Shown one piece after another: positions 31,624-40,738 of a stretch of 57,966 nt of DNA. Origin of the DNA: Acidovorax facilis. GTDB taxonomy: Bacteria; Pseudomonadota; Gammaproteobacteria; Burkholderiales; Burkholderiaceae_C. Position numbers and translations under genes: made by a program. Where the stretch lies: NCBI RefSeq assembly GCF_023913775.1, contig NZ_JAMXAX010000021.1:1-57966 (forward strand), read 5' to 3'. The notes beneath the pieces were generated by a model that was not told the DNA's origin, made no database searches, and saw only the letters and a program-made list of their open reading frames with translations. Each line of letters opens with the position of its first letter. The first letter of the stretch is position 1.

Positions 31624-32877
31624 GTGTCCCACACTTCCCCTGTTTTTGACGTCGTCATCATCGGCGCCGGTGCTGCCGGCCTGTTCTGCGCGGGCCAGGC
31701 GGGCCAGCGGGGCCTCAAGGTGCTGCTGATCGACCATGCCGAAAAGGTGGCCGAAAAGATCCGCATCTCGGGCGGCGGACGCTGCAACTTCACCAACCGC
31801 GACCTGGACCCCGCCGCGCCCCACAAACACTTTGTGGGGCAAAACCCGCAGTTCTGCCGCTCGGCGCTGTCACGCTATACGCCCGCCGACTTCATTGCGC
31901 TGGTGCAAAAGCACGGCATTGCCTTCCACGAAAAACACAAGGGACAGCTGTTTGCCGACCGCTCGGCCGAGGACATCATTGCCATGCTGCTGGCCGAGTG
32001 CGCGGCGGGCCAGGTGACGCACTGGCAACCTTGTGTGGTCAAAAATATAAAGTTTTTGGCCCCTGGCGCTTATCCATCAAGCGCTACCAGCTATCAAATT
32101 GATACTGACCGTGGCCCGGTGCAGGCGCGCTCGCTGGTCATTGCCACGGGCGGGCTGTCCATTCCCAAGATCGGCGCCACCGACTTTGGCTACCGGCTGG
32201 CGCAGCAGTTCAACATCCCGCTTGTCGAGCGCCGCCCAGGCCTGGTACCGCTGACTTTTGATGGCACGGGCTGGGCGCCGTATGCGCAACTCGCGGGCTT
32301 GGCGCTTCCGGTGCAAATCAGCACCGGGGCCAAGAAAACCCGTATGGCCTTCGACGAAGACCTGCTGTTCACCCACCGGGGCCTTTCGGGCCCGGCCGTG
32401 CTGCAGATCTCCAGCTACTGGCAGGAAGGCACGCCGCTGGCCATCAACCTCGCGCCCACGGTGGACCTGCCCGCCGCGCTGGCGCAGGGCAAGGCCCGCT
32501 CCCGCAAGCTGATCGCCAACGAACTGGCCACCCTGGTCCCCAGCCGCCTGGCCGACGCCTGGGCGCAGCGCGAGGCCGACTGGCAGCGCCCCATCAACGA
32601 GGCCAGCGACAAGGCCCTGGCACGGCTGGCCGAGCAGCTGGCGCGCTGGGAGCTGACGCCCACGGGCACCGAGGGCTACAAGAAGGCCGAGGTCACGCTG
32701 GGCGGCGTGGACACCAAGGCGCTGTCGCAGCAGACCATGGAGTGCAAGACGCAGCCCGGCTTGTACTTCATTGGCGAAGTGGTGGACGTGACGGGCTGGC
32801 TGGGGGGCTACAACTTCCAGTGGGCCTGGGCCAGCGCTGCGGCGTGCGCGCAGGCGCTGCCGCCAGCGGGCCACTGA
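31624..32877 (+). CDS. NAD(P)/FAD-dependent oxidoreductase (HI0933/BaiN-like)
   Basis: A 417-residue flavoprotein with the N-terminal dinucleotide motif VVIIGAGAAGLFCA, the family block KIRISGGGRCNFTN, ATGGLSIPKIGATDFGY, and the C-terminal FAD site GEVVDVTGWLGGYNFQWAWASA. Start is GTG at 31624. Residues about 140-160 are encoded by a copy of the REP-like repeat (32041-32104), in a loop before LVIATGG. Substrate unknown; family members include BaiN-like reductases. Confidence 0.9.
   Translation: MSHTSPVFDVVIIGAGAAGLFCAGQAGQRGLKVLLIDHAEKVAEKIRISGGGRCNFTNRDLDPAAPHKHFVGQNPQFCRSALSRYTPADFIALVQKHGIAFHEKHKGQLFADRSAEDIIAMLLAECAAGQVTHWQPCVVKNIKFLAPGAYPSSATSYQIDTDRGPVQARSLVIATGGLSIPKIGATDFGYRLAQQFNIPLVERRPGLVPLTFDGTGWAPYAQLAGLALPVQISTGAKKTRMAFDEDLLFTHRGLSGPAVLQISSYWQEGTPLAINLAPTVDLPAALAQGKARSRKLIANELATLVPSRLADAWAQREADWQRPINEASDKALARLAEQLARWELTPTGTEGYKKAEVTLGGVDTKALSQQTMECKTQPGLYFIGEVVDVTGWLGGYNFQWAWASAAACAQALPPAGH
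32041..32104. repeat. REP-like repeat copy inside flavoprotein gene
   Basis: GTTTTTGGCCCCTGGCGCTT, TCCATCAAGCGCTACCAGCT and the AAATTGAT end match the repeat consensus in full. The frame stays open (residues about 140-160, KNIKFLAPGAYPSSATSYQI), so the insertion adds a peptide loop. Confidence 0.7.
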
Positions 32878-32966
32878 AGCACTCCGTTCGCAATCGGGAG
32901 GGGCAGCGCACCTAAACTCCAGGCAACAACACATCGCTTTACCGGTGATACGGCGGGAGCCACGGC

Positions 32967-33281
32967 ATGGATGGATTCGAACGCGCAGAAAAGTACCAAG
33001 CGGCCGCAACGGCCGTGGGCGCACTAATTGCCCTCGTCCCTGCAGCAAGCATTGGCGGAAACATCTTCATCGCGATCCTCGCAGCGCTGGGCGTGGGCTC
33101 ACTGGCCGGGGGCGCGGTGATGGTGTGGTGGCTGCGCACTGATGAGGGCGATGCCTACCTGCGAGCCGACTCGCGCATCTCGGGCCGCTCGACCTCACGC
33201 ACCTCGCTGTGGCTGGGCAATATGGCCCCGGGCGCCATCCTGGTCGGACTGGCCGTAGCGCTGCACATCCGAATTGCCTGA
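32967..33281 (+). CDS. Small membrane protein, function unknown
   Basis: A 104-residue protein with three hydrophobic stretches (AATAVGALIALVPAAS, IFIAILAALGVGSLAGGAVM, GAILVGLAVALHIRI) and a charged loop with RISGRSTSRTS. The start has GGGAG upstream at good spacing. Coding character fits the neighbours, but no family is recognised. Confidence 0.65.
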   Translation: MDGFERAEKYQAAATAVGALIALVPAASIGGNIFIAILAALGVGSLAGGAVMVWWLRTDEGDAYLRADSRISGRSTSRTSLWLGNMAPGAILVGLAVALHIRIA

Positions 33282-33309
33282 TGGGTGAGGACGGGCGCTG
33301 AGGGCCGGG

Positions 33310-36300
33310 TCACCCCCACAGCGGTGCAGGCTGCGTACTGCCAAAACCCAGCCCCCGTACCGACGCGCCCTGGAGCACGCCGTGCTCCAGGGCCCAGGCG
33401 TGTAACGCCTCGGGCGGCAGCGGGCGGCTGAAGTGGTAGCCCTGCAGCTCTTCGCAGTCTAGCGCGCTCAGCACCTGGGCCGTGGCCAGGTCTTCCACCC
33501 CCTCGGCCACAATCTTGAGGCCCAGCGTGTGGCCCAGCGCGATGATGGCGCGCGTGATTGCCATGTCGGCGGGGTTGCTCAGCATGTCGTGCACGAAGGA
33601 CTTGTCCACCTTGAGCCGGTCGATGTCAAAGCGCTTGAGGTAGGCCAGGCTGGAATACCCGGTGCCAAAGTCGTCGATGGACAGCTGCACGCCCAGCGAT
33701 TTGAGCGCGGCCAGTTGCTGCTCGGCCGCGTGGGCGTTGTCCATGAGCTGTGACTCGGTGATCTCCAGCTCCAGCCGGTGGGCCGGCATGCCGGTGCGCG
33801 CCAGCAGTGCCTCGATGTCGCTGACCAGCAGAGGGTCAGCCAGCTGCGCGGCCGAGAGGTTGACCGAGATGGAGACATGCGCCAGCGGATGGACCAGCCC
33901 GCGCGCGGATGGGCCCGACAGCGGCACCTGCCATCGCACCCATTGCTCGCAAGCCTGCTGCAGCACCCAGCCGCCGATCGCGCGGATCATGCCAGTCTCC
34001 TCGGCAATGGGGATGAATTCGCTGGGCGGGATGTGGCCCAGGGTGGCGTTGTTCCACCGCAGCAGGGCCTCCACGCCCAGCAGGCCGCCGCCCTTGGCGG
34101 ACAGGCGCGGCTGGTAGTGCAGGCTCAGTTCCTGGCGCTCCAGCGCGCGGCGCAGTTGCTGCTCCATCGTCTGGCGGGCCAGCGCGCGCTGGTCGGTCTC
34201 GGCCGAATAGAACAGCGCCATGTCGCGGCCCGTGGTCTTGGCCTCGTACATGGCGGCGTCGGCACGGCGCATGAGCTCGTCGATGTCGCTGCCGTCCTCG
34301 GGGTAGACGGCGATGCCCACACTGCACGACACGTTCAACTCGTGCCCTTCCACCGGGTGGCTCTGGCGGATGAGCGGAATCAGGCGCCGCTCCACCAGCT
34401 GCTGCACATCCTCGCGCCCGGCCACGTCGCGCATCACCACGACGAACTCGTCGCCGCCCAGGCGGCTGACCGTGTCGCGGCTGCGCACGGCCTGCGTGAG
34501 GCGCCCGGCCACCGAGCGCAGCAGGCCATCGCCGATGTGATGACCCAGCGTGTCGTTGATGGCCTTGAAGCGGTCCAGGTCGATGAACAGCACAGCCACC
34601 TTCTCGCCCGTGATCGGCGCCTGCGCCAGCGCCATCTGCAGACGCTGCACGCACAGCGAACGGTTGGGCAACTCGGTGAGCACGTCGTGGTGCGCCAGGA
34701 ACTGAATGCGCTCTTCGCTGCGCTTGCGGTCGGTGATGTCGATGGCGATGCCGATGTGGTTGGCCAACGTACCACCCTTGGTCTCGCGCACGGCCGACAC
34801 CATGAGCCAGGCCGGATAGGTCTCGCCCGAGCGGCGGCGAAACCGCACCTCGCCCTGCCACGACTCCTTGTCGAGCATGGTGCGGTGGATCTGCGCCGAC
34901 AGCGGCTCGGCACCCGACTCTTCCAACAGAAAGCCCAGGTCCTCGCCTATGACCTCGTAAAAGTCGTAGTGCGTACTGCGGCAGAACGCCTTGTTCACGC
35001 TGATGATCTGCTGATCGGCGTTCATGATGATGATGCCCTCGGACGAGGCCTCGAACACCTTGGCCCACAGCTCCAGCCGCTGCTCCATCACCTTGAGCAC
35101 GTTGATGGGCGTGAACGCGGTGAGCACCGAATCGCGCCCTTGGAACTGCAGGCGCCGCGCCGACAGCACGGCCCAGGAAGGCTCGGCGGTGCCCTTCCAG
35201 CGCACCTCGAACTCATCGACCGAGCCCTGGTCCGCCAGGCGCTGGAAGAAGCGCGCCCGCACGCCGGGCTCCAGACCCACGGCCCACGGGTCGGTCTTGC
35301 GGTCACCCAGCCAATGGGCAGCCGGGGCGTTGGAGTGCAGCACTTCGTGCTCGGGCACCGAGGTGACCACCATGGGGATGGGGAAGGCCTCGACCAGCTC
35401 GCGCTGGGCCTCGGCCGCGCGCGCGCTGGCGGCCAGCTCCTGCTGTAGCACGCGGTCGCGGTCAAGCTGGGACAGCATTTCATTGAAAGCCGTGACGAGA
35501 CGCCCGATCTCGTCACGGCTGACCCAGTGCGCGCGCAGTGTGTGGTCGCCGCTTTTGCGCACCTCGTCGGCCACCCGCGCCAGTTGCTGCAGCGGCTTGG
35601 CGATCTGCCGCGCCACCAGCGTCACGAGGGAGAGGATGCAGCCCAGCAGCACCAGCGCGGTGCCTAAATGCAGCCACATGCGAGCGAAGAGCCCATCCAC
35701 ACGGCGGTTGAGCAGCCGCTCCAGGTCCACGATACCCACCGTCCAGGCATCGCGCAGCGCGCCCAGCACCTGCATCTGCTGCGTGCCCACCTGCGCCATG
35801 GTCAGGCGCGACTCCCCCGCCGCCACACCCTGCAACAACGCCTGGAAGCCCTCCAGGGATTGGTGGAGCGCCTCGCGCGGACCCTGCAAGGCGGCCCGCA
35901 TTTCGGGCGAGCCTGCGATGAATGCCTGGTTGTAGTCCGCCTCAATGCCCTGCATCACAGCATCCAGCCGCCCCACCAGCGTGAGCAGCTCAAAGGACCA
36001 CTGCGGACCGCGCCCGGTCTGCGCCGCGTTCAAGAACACCACCGTGTCGTGCACCGCCTGCAGCAGTTCTGGAAACCGCAGCACCACCAGCGACATGCCG
36101 TAGTAGCTGTCGAGATCGGGGTCCAGAATCAGGTTGGACTGGTTGCCTACCGTGGTCAGCAGCTCGCGGCCCTCACGCAGCAGCTGGCTGCGCATCCCGG
36201 TCAGCACCTGCGCATCCGTTGCAGACGGCGGCCTGGCGGCCAGTTGCCCGAGCACCATGCTGAAGCGTTCGCCCACTTCCTGTGTGCGCAACTGCTCGTC

Positions 36301-36582
36301 ATACGCCTTGCGCACACCCGTCAGCCGTGCAATCACATCGCCCGCCAGCGGCGGCTGCTGGGATGCATCCAGAAACTGCCCCATGAGCCCGTCGCGCAGC
36401 ACCGCCGCATACGTGGTGCCCACGATCTCCTTGCGTGTGAAATCGATGGCCACGTACTTTTCGTGGATCAGGATGCTGGACACATAGATCACCGCCGACA
36501 GGTCCAGCAGGTAGATGAGCATGAGCTTGCGCCCCACACTGAGGCGGCCCAGCCAGCCCGAAACGCGGTGCATGAATGCCAT
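33310..36582 (-). CDS. HAMP-PAS-PAS-GGDEF-EAL cyclic-di-GMP signalling protein
   Basis: A 1090-residue membrane protein. Two membrane helices flank a large periplasmic helical domain (about 40-320); HAMP follows (IAKPLQQLARVADEVRKSGD), then two PAS domains (about 430-660). The GGDEF domain has an intact RLGGDEFVVV site (near residue 711), and the EAL domain has EALLRW (near 837), [10 protein letters not shown] and KVDKSFVHDM, so both cyclase and phosphodiesterase sites look complete. The start at 36582 gives a short cytoplasmic tail; an in-frame ATG nine bases later is also possible. No operon partners. Confidence 0.92.
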   Translation of the reverse strand: MAFMHRVSGWLGRLSVGRKLMLIYLLDLSAVIYVSSILIHEKYVAIDFTRKEIVGTTYAAVLRDGLMGQFLDASQQPPLAGDVIARLTGVRKAYDEQLRTQEVGERFSMVLGQLAARPPSATDAQVLTGMRSQLLREGRELLTTVGNQSNLILDPDLDSYYGMSLVVLRFPELLQAVHDTVVFLNAAQTGRGPQWSFELLTLVGRLDAVMQGIEADYNQAFIAGSPEMRAALQGPREALHQSLEGFQALLQGVAAGESRLTMAQVGTQQMQVLGALRDAWTVGIVDLERLLNRRVDGLFARMWLHLGTALVLLGCILSLVTLVARQIAKPLQQLARVADEVRKSGDHTLRAHWVSRDEIGRLVTAFNEMLSQLDRDRVLQQELAASARAAEAQRELVEAFPIPMVVTSVPEHEVLHSNAPAAHWLGDRKTDPWAVGLEPGVRARFFQRLADQGSVDEFEVRWKGTAEPSWAVLSARRLQFQGRDSVLTAFTPINVLKVMEQRLELWAKVFEASSEGIIIMNADQQIISVNKAFCRSTHYDFYEVIGEDLGFLLEESGAEPLSAQIHRTMLDKESWQGEVRFRRRSGETYPAWLMVSAVRETKGGTLANHIGIAIDITDRKRSEERIQFLAHHDVLTELPNRSLCVQRLQMALAQAPITGEKVAVLFIDLDRFKAINDTLGHHIGDGLLRSVAGRLTQAVRSRDTVSRLGGDEFVVVMRDVAGREDVQQLVERRLIPLIRQSHPVEGHELNVSCSVGIAVYPEDGSDIDELMRRADAAMYEAKTTGRDMALFYSAETDQRALARQTMEQQLRRALERQELSLHYQPRLSAKGGGLLGVEALLRWNNATLGHIPPSEFIPIAEETGMIRAIGGWVLQQACEQWVRWQVPLSGPSARGLVHPLAHVSISVNLSAAQLADPLLVSDIEALLARTGMPAHRLELEITESQLMDNAHAAEQQLAALKSLGVQLSIDDFGTGYSSLAYLKRFDIDRLKVDKSFVHDMLSNPADMAITRAIIALGHTLGLKIVAEGVEDLATAQVLSALDCEELQGYHFSRPLPPEALHAWALEHGVLQGASVRGLGFGSTQPAPLWG

Positions 36583-36996
36583 GGTGTCTGTGGCGGCAGG
36601 CCCACCCGGGCGGATGACCTGGGCAACCCACCGACGGTGGTAGGTGATTGTTACAACGTGAAGCAATTTCCACGCCATTGCGCGGCCTGAGGATGGACGG
36701 AGGCAATGCCTTCGGTGAGAACGACCTCAGTCCTTGTTCGGGCGCGGCCCACTGCAGTGCCACATGGCCCATGCCCAACCAGGCCACCAGTGGCGGCGTC
36801 CCGCAGCGCGGGACGGGACGCAGGGAGCTGCACAGGGGTACTTCCCATCCGCGCCACAAAGGCTATAATCTCCGGCTTTGCTGGCAATGCCCCGTCGGCC
36901 AAATACTAGTTACAGACGGGGAAACCGCTTTGTACGGACTTGAGGCCCGATCTCCCCAAGCCCCTCTGCAGGCACCATTTGGAAAACCATTAGCTA
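36583..36996 (+). promoter_or_regulatory. rpsU upstream region with TATAAT box and leader hairpin
   Basis: No gene is seen here. A perfect -10 hexamer TATAAT lies at 36864-36869; a weak -35 (CTTCCC) is 17 bases upstream. The roughly 120-base leader has a 7-bp hairpin CCCCGTC/GACGGGG (36890-36921). The left part (36583-36830) holds the promoter region of the GGDEF-EAL gene. Confidence 0.6.
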
Positions 36997-37209
36997 ATGA
37001 CTACGATCCGCGTAAAAGAAAACGAACCCTTTGACGTTGCACTGCGCCGCTTCAAGCGCACCATTGAAAAGCTCGGCCTGCTGACCGACCTGCGCGCCCG
37101 TGAGTTCTACGAAAAGCCCACCGCAGAGCGCAAGCGCAAGAAGGCAGCCGCCGTGAAGCGCCACTACAAGCGCGTTCGCAGCATGCAACTGCCCAAGAAG
37201 ATGTACTGA
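36997..37209 (+). CDS. rpsU: 30S ribosomal protein S21
   Basis: A 70-residue, highly basic protein with family sequence [20 protein letters not shown] and an [17 protein letters not shown] tail. It sits in the 30S platform and helps translation initiation. Length is standard. Here it is followed by its own terminator and then yqeY, a common betaproteobacterial neighbour. Confidence 0.97.
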
Positions 37210-37246
37210 TCCATCTTCGGCCCCGAGCCTTTTGCTTGGGTCCCAG

Positions 37247-37280
37247 AACCCGCGCTAGGGACGCCAAGCGCGGGTTTTTG
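37247..37280 (+). terminator. Intrinsic terminator after rpsU
   Basis: AACCCGCGCT (37247-37256) pairs with AGCGCGGGTT (37267-37276), followed by T-rich TTTTTGTTTTT. It ends rpsU transcription before element A. Confidence 0.9.
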
Positions 37281-37286
37281 TTTTTC

Positions 37287-37387
37287 GGGTTTGCCAAAAG
37301 GCTTTCTGGCGTCGTTGCAACGCCTTGCCGTAGCGAGACTACTGTCTGCGGCGTTGACGCCTAGCCAGAAAGCCTTTTGGCAAACCC
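37287..37387. repeat. Palindromic element A
   Basis: 101 bp with perfect 24-bp outer arms (37287-37310, 37364-37387), inner CAACGCC/GGCGTTG (37318-37324, 37350-37356) and central hairpin GTAG-CGAGA-CTAC. Core CTTGCCGTAGCGAGACTACT and GTCTGCGGCGTTG. It lies between rpsU and yqeY. Similar layout to D, but no sequence match in the arms. Confidence 0.85.
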
Positions 37388-37422
37388 TTGTCCCTGTTTG
37401 AAACCCAAAAAAGGAAGCCGCC

Positions 37423-37869
37423 ATGAGCCTCAAGGACCAGATCACCGAAGACATGAAAACCGCCATGCGCGCCAAGGACAGCGAGCGCCTGGGCACCATC
37501 CGCCTGCTGCAGGCTGCGATGAAGCAAAAGGAAGTGGACGAGCGCATCGTGCTGGACGACGCCGCCGTGGTCGCCATCGTGGACAAGCTCATCAAGCAGC
37601 GCAAGGATTCCATCACCGCTTTTGAAGGCGCTGGCCGCCAGGACCTGGCGGACAAGGAAAAGGCCGAGATGGCCGTGCTGCAGGCCTACCTGCCCGAGCG
37701 CATGTCGGCCGAAGAAACGCTGGCTGCCGTGAAGGCCATCGTGGCCGAAATCGGCGCATCAGGCCCTGGCGACATGGGCAAGGTGATGGGCGTGGTCAAG
37801 ACCCGCCTTGCGGGCAAGGCCGACATGGGCCAGGTGTCGGCCGCTGTGAAGGCTGCGCTGGCAGGCTGA
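37423..37869 (+). CDS. GatB/YqeY domain protein
   Basis: A 148-residue helical protein with MSLKDQITEDMKTAMRAKDS at the start and LQAYLPERMSAEETLAAVKA with MGKVMGVVKTRLAGKADMGQ towards the end. This is the YqeY tail domain, related to the tRNA-binding tail of GatB/GatE amidotransferases. The exact role is unknown. ATG 37423 is preceded by AAGGAAG. It commonly follows rpsU. Confidence 0.93.
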   Translation: MSLKDQITEDMKTAMRAKDSERLGTIRLLQAAMKQKEVDERIVLDDAAVVAIVDKLIKQRKDSITAFEGAGRQDLADKEKAEMAVLQAYLPERMSAEETLAAVKAIVAEIGASGPGDMGKVMGVVKTRLAGKADMGQVSAAVKAALAG

Positions 37870-37895
37870 TCGCCCCCTCACCACCACCCAGTCAG

Positions 37896-37950
37896 TATTT
37901 TTTTGATAGCTGCTACCGCTTGTCAGACGGGCGGTAGCAGCTATTTTTGC
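37896..37950 (+). terminator. REP-like palindrome acting as yqeY terminator
   Basis: ATAGCTGCTACCGC (37906-37919) pairs perfectly with GCGGTAGCAGCTAT (37931-37944), then TTTTT. It is a member of the REP-like family, here with a U-tract suitable for stopping plus-strand transcription from yqeY. Confidence 0.75.
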
Positions 37951-37951
37951 T

Positions 37952-38890
37952 TCAAACCGGGGTGCTTACCCCCGCGTCGGCATCCCGCGCCATCCACCCG
38001 GAGCGGAAATGCTCCTGCAGAAACTCCACACACACGCGCACCTTGGCCGACCGCTCCAGCCGCGTCGGGAACACGGCCCACACATTGGCCTCCTGCTGCC
38101 ATTGCGGCAGCACCTGCACAAGGCGCCCGATCTGCAGGTGCGCGCCCACATCCCACAACGAGCGCAGCACCACGCCACGCCCGTCCACCGCCCACTGCAC
38201 GGCCATCTCGCCGTTGTTGGCCGACAGCGGGCCGCGCACCTTGACCGACTCTTCCTGCGCGCCGCTGCGCAGGCGCCACACGCCAAACGGGTGGTCGCGC
38301 TCCTTGATCACCAGGCAGTCATGCGCGGCCAGGTCCGCCACCGTGCGCGGAGCGCCCTTGCGCTGCAGGTAAGTGGGCGATGCGCAGAGCACGCGGTGGT
38401 TGTCGGCAAGGCGGCGCGCGATGAGGTGTGGCGCGATCTCATCGCCCACGCGCACATCCAGGTCAAACCCCTCGCCCGCCACATCCACCAGCCGGTCAAA
38501 TACCTCCAGCCGCACCTGCAGCCCCGGGTGCTGCTCCACCAGACGCGACAGCGCAGGCGCCACGATCTGCCGCCCAAAGCCGAAGCTGCTGCTCACGCGC
38601 AGCAGCCCGCGCGGCTCGCTGCGCGTGATGGCCACCTCCTGCATGAGTTGCTCCATGTCGTCCAGGATGCGCTGCGCCCAGTGGAAAACGCGCTCGCCTT
38701 CCTCCGTCACCGCCACCCGGCGGGTGGTGCGATGCAGCAGCTTGACCTGCAGGTCCTGCTCCAGCAGGCGAATGCGCTTGCTCACGTAGGCGGGCGACGT
38801 GCCGAGCTCGGCAGCAGCCGCGCCAAAGCTGGACTTGCGCACCACCGCCGTGAAAACGCGCAAGTCGTCGGCCGCTGGGTTTTTATGCAC
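37952..38890 (-). CDS. LysR-family regulator (TtuA/DmlR-like)
   Basis: A 312-residue regulator. The winged helix (AADDLRVFTAVVRKSSFGAA, SPAYVSKRIRLLEQDLQVKL) and effector domain (DLDVRVGDEIAPHLIARRL) fit the group that controls tartrate/malate dehydrogenase genes. No ATG is in a suitable place: GTG at 38890 is the best start, with no good ribosome site. It is divergent from the tartrate dehydrogenase gene, which it probably activates. Confidence 0.85.
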   Translation of the reverse strand: MHKNPAADDLRVFTAVVRKSSFGAAAAELGTSPAYVSKRIRLLEQDLQVKLLHRTTRRVAVTEEGERVFHWAQRILDDMEQLMQEVAITRSEPRGLLRVSSSFGFGRQIVAPALSRLVEQHPGLQVRLEVFDRLVDVAGEGFDLDVRVGDEIAPHLIARRLADNHRVLCASPTYLQRKGAPRTVADLAAHDCLVIKERDHPFGVWRLRSGAQEESVKVRGPLSANNGEMAVQWAVDGRGVVLRSLWDVGAHLQIGRLVQVLPQWQQEANVWAVFPTRLERSAKVRVCVEFLQEHFRSGWMARDADAGVSTPV

Positions 38891-39018
38891 GATATGTGAA
38901 TGATGGAGCCACAGTTGACGGATTGTAGTTTTTGATGGCGCTCGGAATAATGCAGTGCACACACCGTCCGCACCCACCTGCGGCTTCCCTCTACCCTGCC
39001 CCCACCATACCCAGCACC

Positions 39019-40119
39019 ATGAACGCACCCACCACCAAGACCTACCGCATCGCCGTCCTGCCCGGAGACGGCATCGGCAAAGAAGTCATGCCCGAAGGAG
39101 TGCGCGCCATCCAGGCCGCCGCCGCCCGCTTTGGCTTTGAACTGCAGTTGCACGAATTCGAATGGGCCAGCTGCGACTACTACGCCGCCCACGGAAAAAT
39201 GATGCCCGACGACTGGAAGGCGCAACTGTCGGGCATGGACGCCATCTTCTTCGGCGCCGTGGGCTGGCCCGCCACCGTGCCCGACCATGTGTCGCTGTGG
39301 GGATCGCTGCTCAAGTTCCGCCGCGAGTTCGACCAGTACATCAACCTGCGCCCCGTGCGCCTGTTTGAAGGCGTGCCGTGCCCCCTGGCCGGCCGCAAGC
39401 CCGGCGACATCGACTACTACGTGGTGCGCGAGAACACCGAGGGTGAATACACGTCGCTCGGCGGCATCATGTACGAAGGCACCGACCGCGAGATCGTGAT
39501 CCAGGAATCGGTCTACTCGCGCCACGGTGCGAACCGCCTCTTGAAGTTCGCCTTCGACCTGGCCCAAAGCCGCCCCAAAAAGCACGTCACCCTGGCCACC
39601 AAAAGCAACGGCATCGCCATCAGCATGCCCTGGTGGGACCAGCGCGCCGACGACGTGGCCAAGGGCTATCCCGAGGTCACGCTGGACAAGCAGCACATCG
39701 ACATCCTCACCGCCCGCTTTGTACTGCAGCCAGGCCGCTTTGACGTGGTGGCCGCCACCAACCTGTTTGGCGACATCTTGAGCGACCTAGGCCCTGCCAC
39801 CACCGGCACCATCGGCCTGGCGCCTTCGGCCAACCTGAACCCCGAGCGCAACTTCCCCAGCCTGTTCGAGCCCGTGCACGGCTCGGCACCCGACATCTAT
39901 GGCAAGAACATTGCCAACCCGATCGCCATGATCTGGTCGGGCGCACTGATGCTGGACTTCCTCACGCAGGGCGTGGGTGCAGGACGGGCGGCGCACGATG
40001 CCATCGTGGCGGCCATCGAAGAAGTCATCAAGAGCGGCCCGCGCACACCGGACCTGGGCGGCACGGCCAGCACCACGCAGGTGGGCGAGGCGATTGCCGC
40101 GCGGGTGGCTGGGCACTGA
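39019..40119 (+). CDS. ttuC: Tartrate / D-malate dehydrogenase (decarboxylating)
   Basis: A 366-residue NAD-dependent enzyme of the isocitrate/isopropylmalate dehydrogenase family, which oxidises tartrate or D-malate. Landmarks: IAVLPGDGIGKEV, SLLKFRREFDQYINLRPVRL, VVRENTEGEYTSLGG, and FEPVHGSAPDIYGKNIANP. Start ATG 39019 fits the family N-terminus; the ribosome site is weak. Divergent from the LysR gene, so local activation is likely. Confidence 0.93.
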   Translation: MNAPTTKTYRIAVLPGDGIGKEVMPEGVRAIQAAAARFGFELQLHEFEWASCDYYAAHGKMMPDDWKAQLSGMDAIFFGAVGWPATVPDHVSLWGSLLKFRREFDQYINLRPVRLFEGVPCPLAGRKPGDIDYYVVRENTEGEYTSLGGIMYEGTDREIVIQESVYSRHGANRLLKFAFDLAQSRPKKHVTLATKSNGIAISMPWWDQRADDVAKGYPEVTLDKQHIDILTARFVLQPGRFDVVAATNLFGDILSDLGPATTGTIGLAPSANLNPERNFPSLFEPVHGSAPDIYGKNIANPIAMIWSGALMLDFLTQGVGAGRAAHDAIVAAIEEVIKSGPRTPDLGGTASTTQVGEAIAARVAGH

Positions 40120-40138
40120 GCCATGGCCATCACCCTAA

Positions 40139-40157
40139 TGCTTCTATTTCAATAGCT
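40139..40157. repeat. Half copy of REP-like repeat after ttuC
   Basis: GCTTCTATTTCAATAGCTT, a small hairpin similar to the end half of the REP-like repeat. It lies between the convergent ends of ttuC and the VOC gene. Confidence 0.4.
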
Positions 40158-40209
40158 TAAAAGGCACACCCACCGCGCGGCAACGGCCTTTTTTGCTTGA
40201 AAAAACGGA

Positions 40210-40593
40210 CTAGGTGGCAATGTTCTCGTGCACGCAGAGGTAGTTGCCCTCGGTGTCTTTGAACCACGCGGCCTTCTCGGCGCCCAGCACACACACGTGA
40301 TTGACGGTCTTGAGGCCCGGGAAGTCGTAGTCCTCGAAGACCACCTTCGCGCGTTTCAGCGCCTCGATGGTGGCCGCTATGTCGGCCACCTGGAAACTGA
40401 TGGCCGTGTGGTCGGCCTTGGTGCCTTCCGGCTTGGGGAACAGCGCCAGCGTGCTGCCCCCCACGGCATAGACAAACTTGCCATCGGGCCGGAACCCGCC
40501 GGGCTTGAGCCCCAGGCAACCCTCGTAGAAGGCGCGGGCACGGTCCATGTCCATCACAGGCAGCATGGTGGTTACGGAAGCATCGGACAACAT
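40210..40593 (-). CDS. VOC-family (glyoxalase/bleomycin-resistance fold) protein
   Basis: A 127-residue single-module VOC protein. MDRARAFYEGCLGLKPGGF, HTAISFQVADIAATIEAL and DFPGLKTVNHVCVLGAEKA with ending DTEGNYLCVHE follow the family pattern, with metal ligands likely at His and Glu. Substrate unknown. Monocistronic; upstream 40594-40738 has no other gene. Confidence 0.85.
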   Translation of the reverse strand: MLSDASVTTMLPVMDMDRARAFYEGCLGLKPGGFRPDGKFVYAVGGSTLALFPKPEGTKADHTAISFQVADIAATIEALKRAKVVFEDYDFPGLKTVNHVCVLGAEKAAWFKDTEGNYLCVHENIAT

Positions 40594-40738
40594 ACCAGGT
40601 CCTTTCGCTCAATCCGGCCCTGGGCCTTGCCCCCTGGTGCGCACCAGGCCCCGGTCCGGGCCGCCTGACCGGTGGTGCAGCAGTGTAGGCCGATCCCCGC
40701 CGCCTCACCAGTGCACGCAGTGAGGAGGCCCGCCCCCG

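Noticed and set aside
33778-35448. 556-residue frame opposite the GGDEF-EAL gene
   Set aside because: Shadow; the opposite strand carries intact GGDEF and EAL motifs.
37247-37387. rpsU terminator and element A as one structure
   Set aside because: The terminator stem with its T-run is complete by 37280, and element A has its own perfect arms; they are adjacent but separate.
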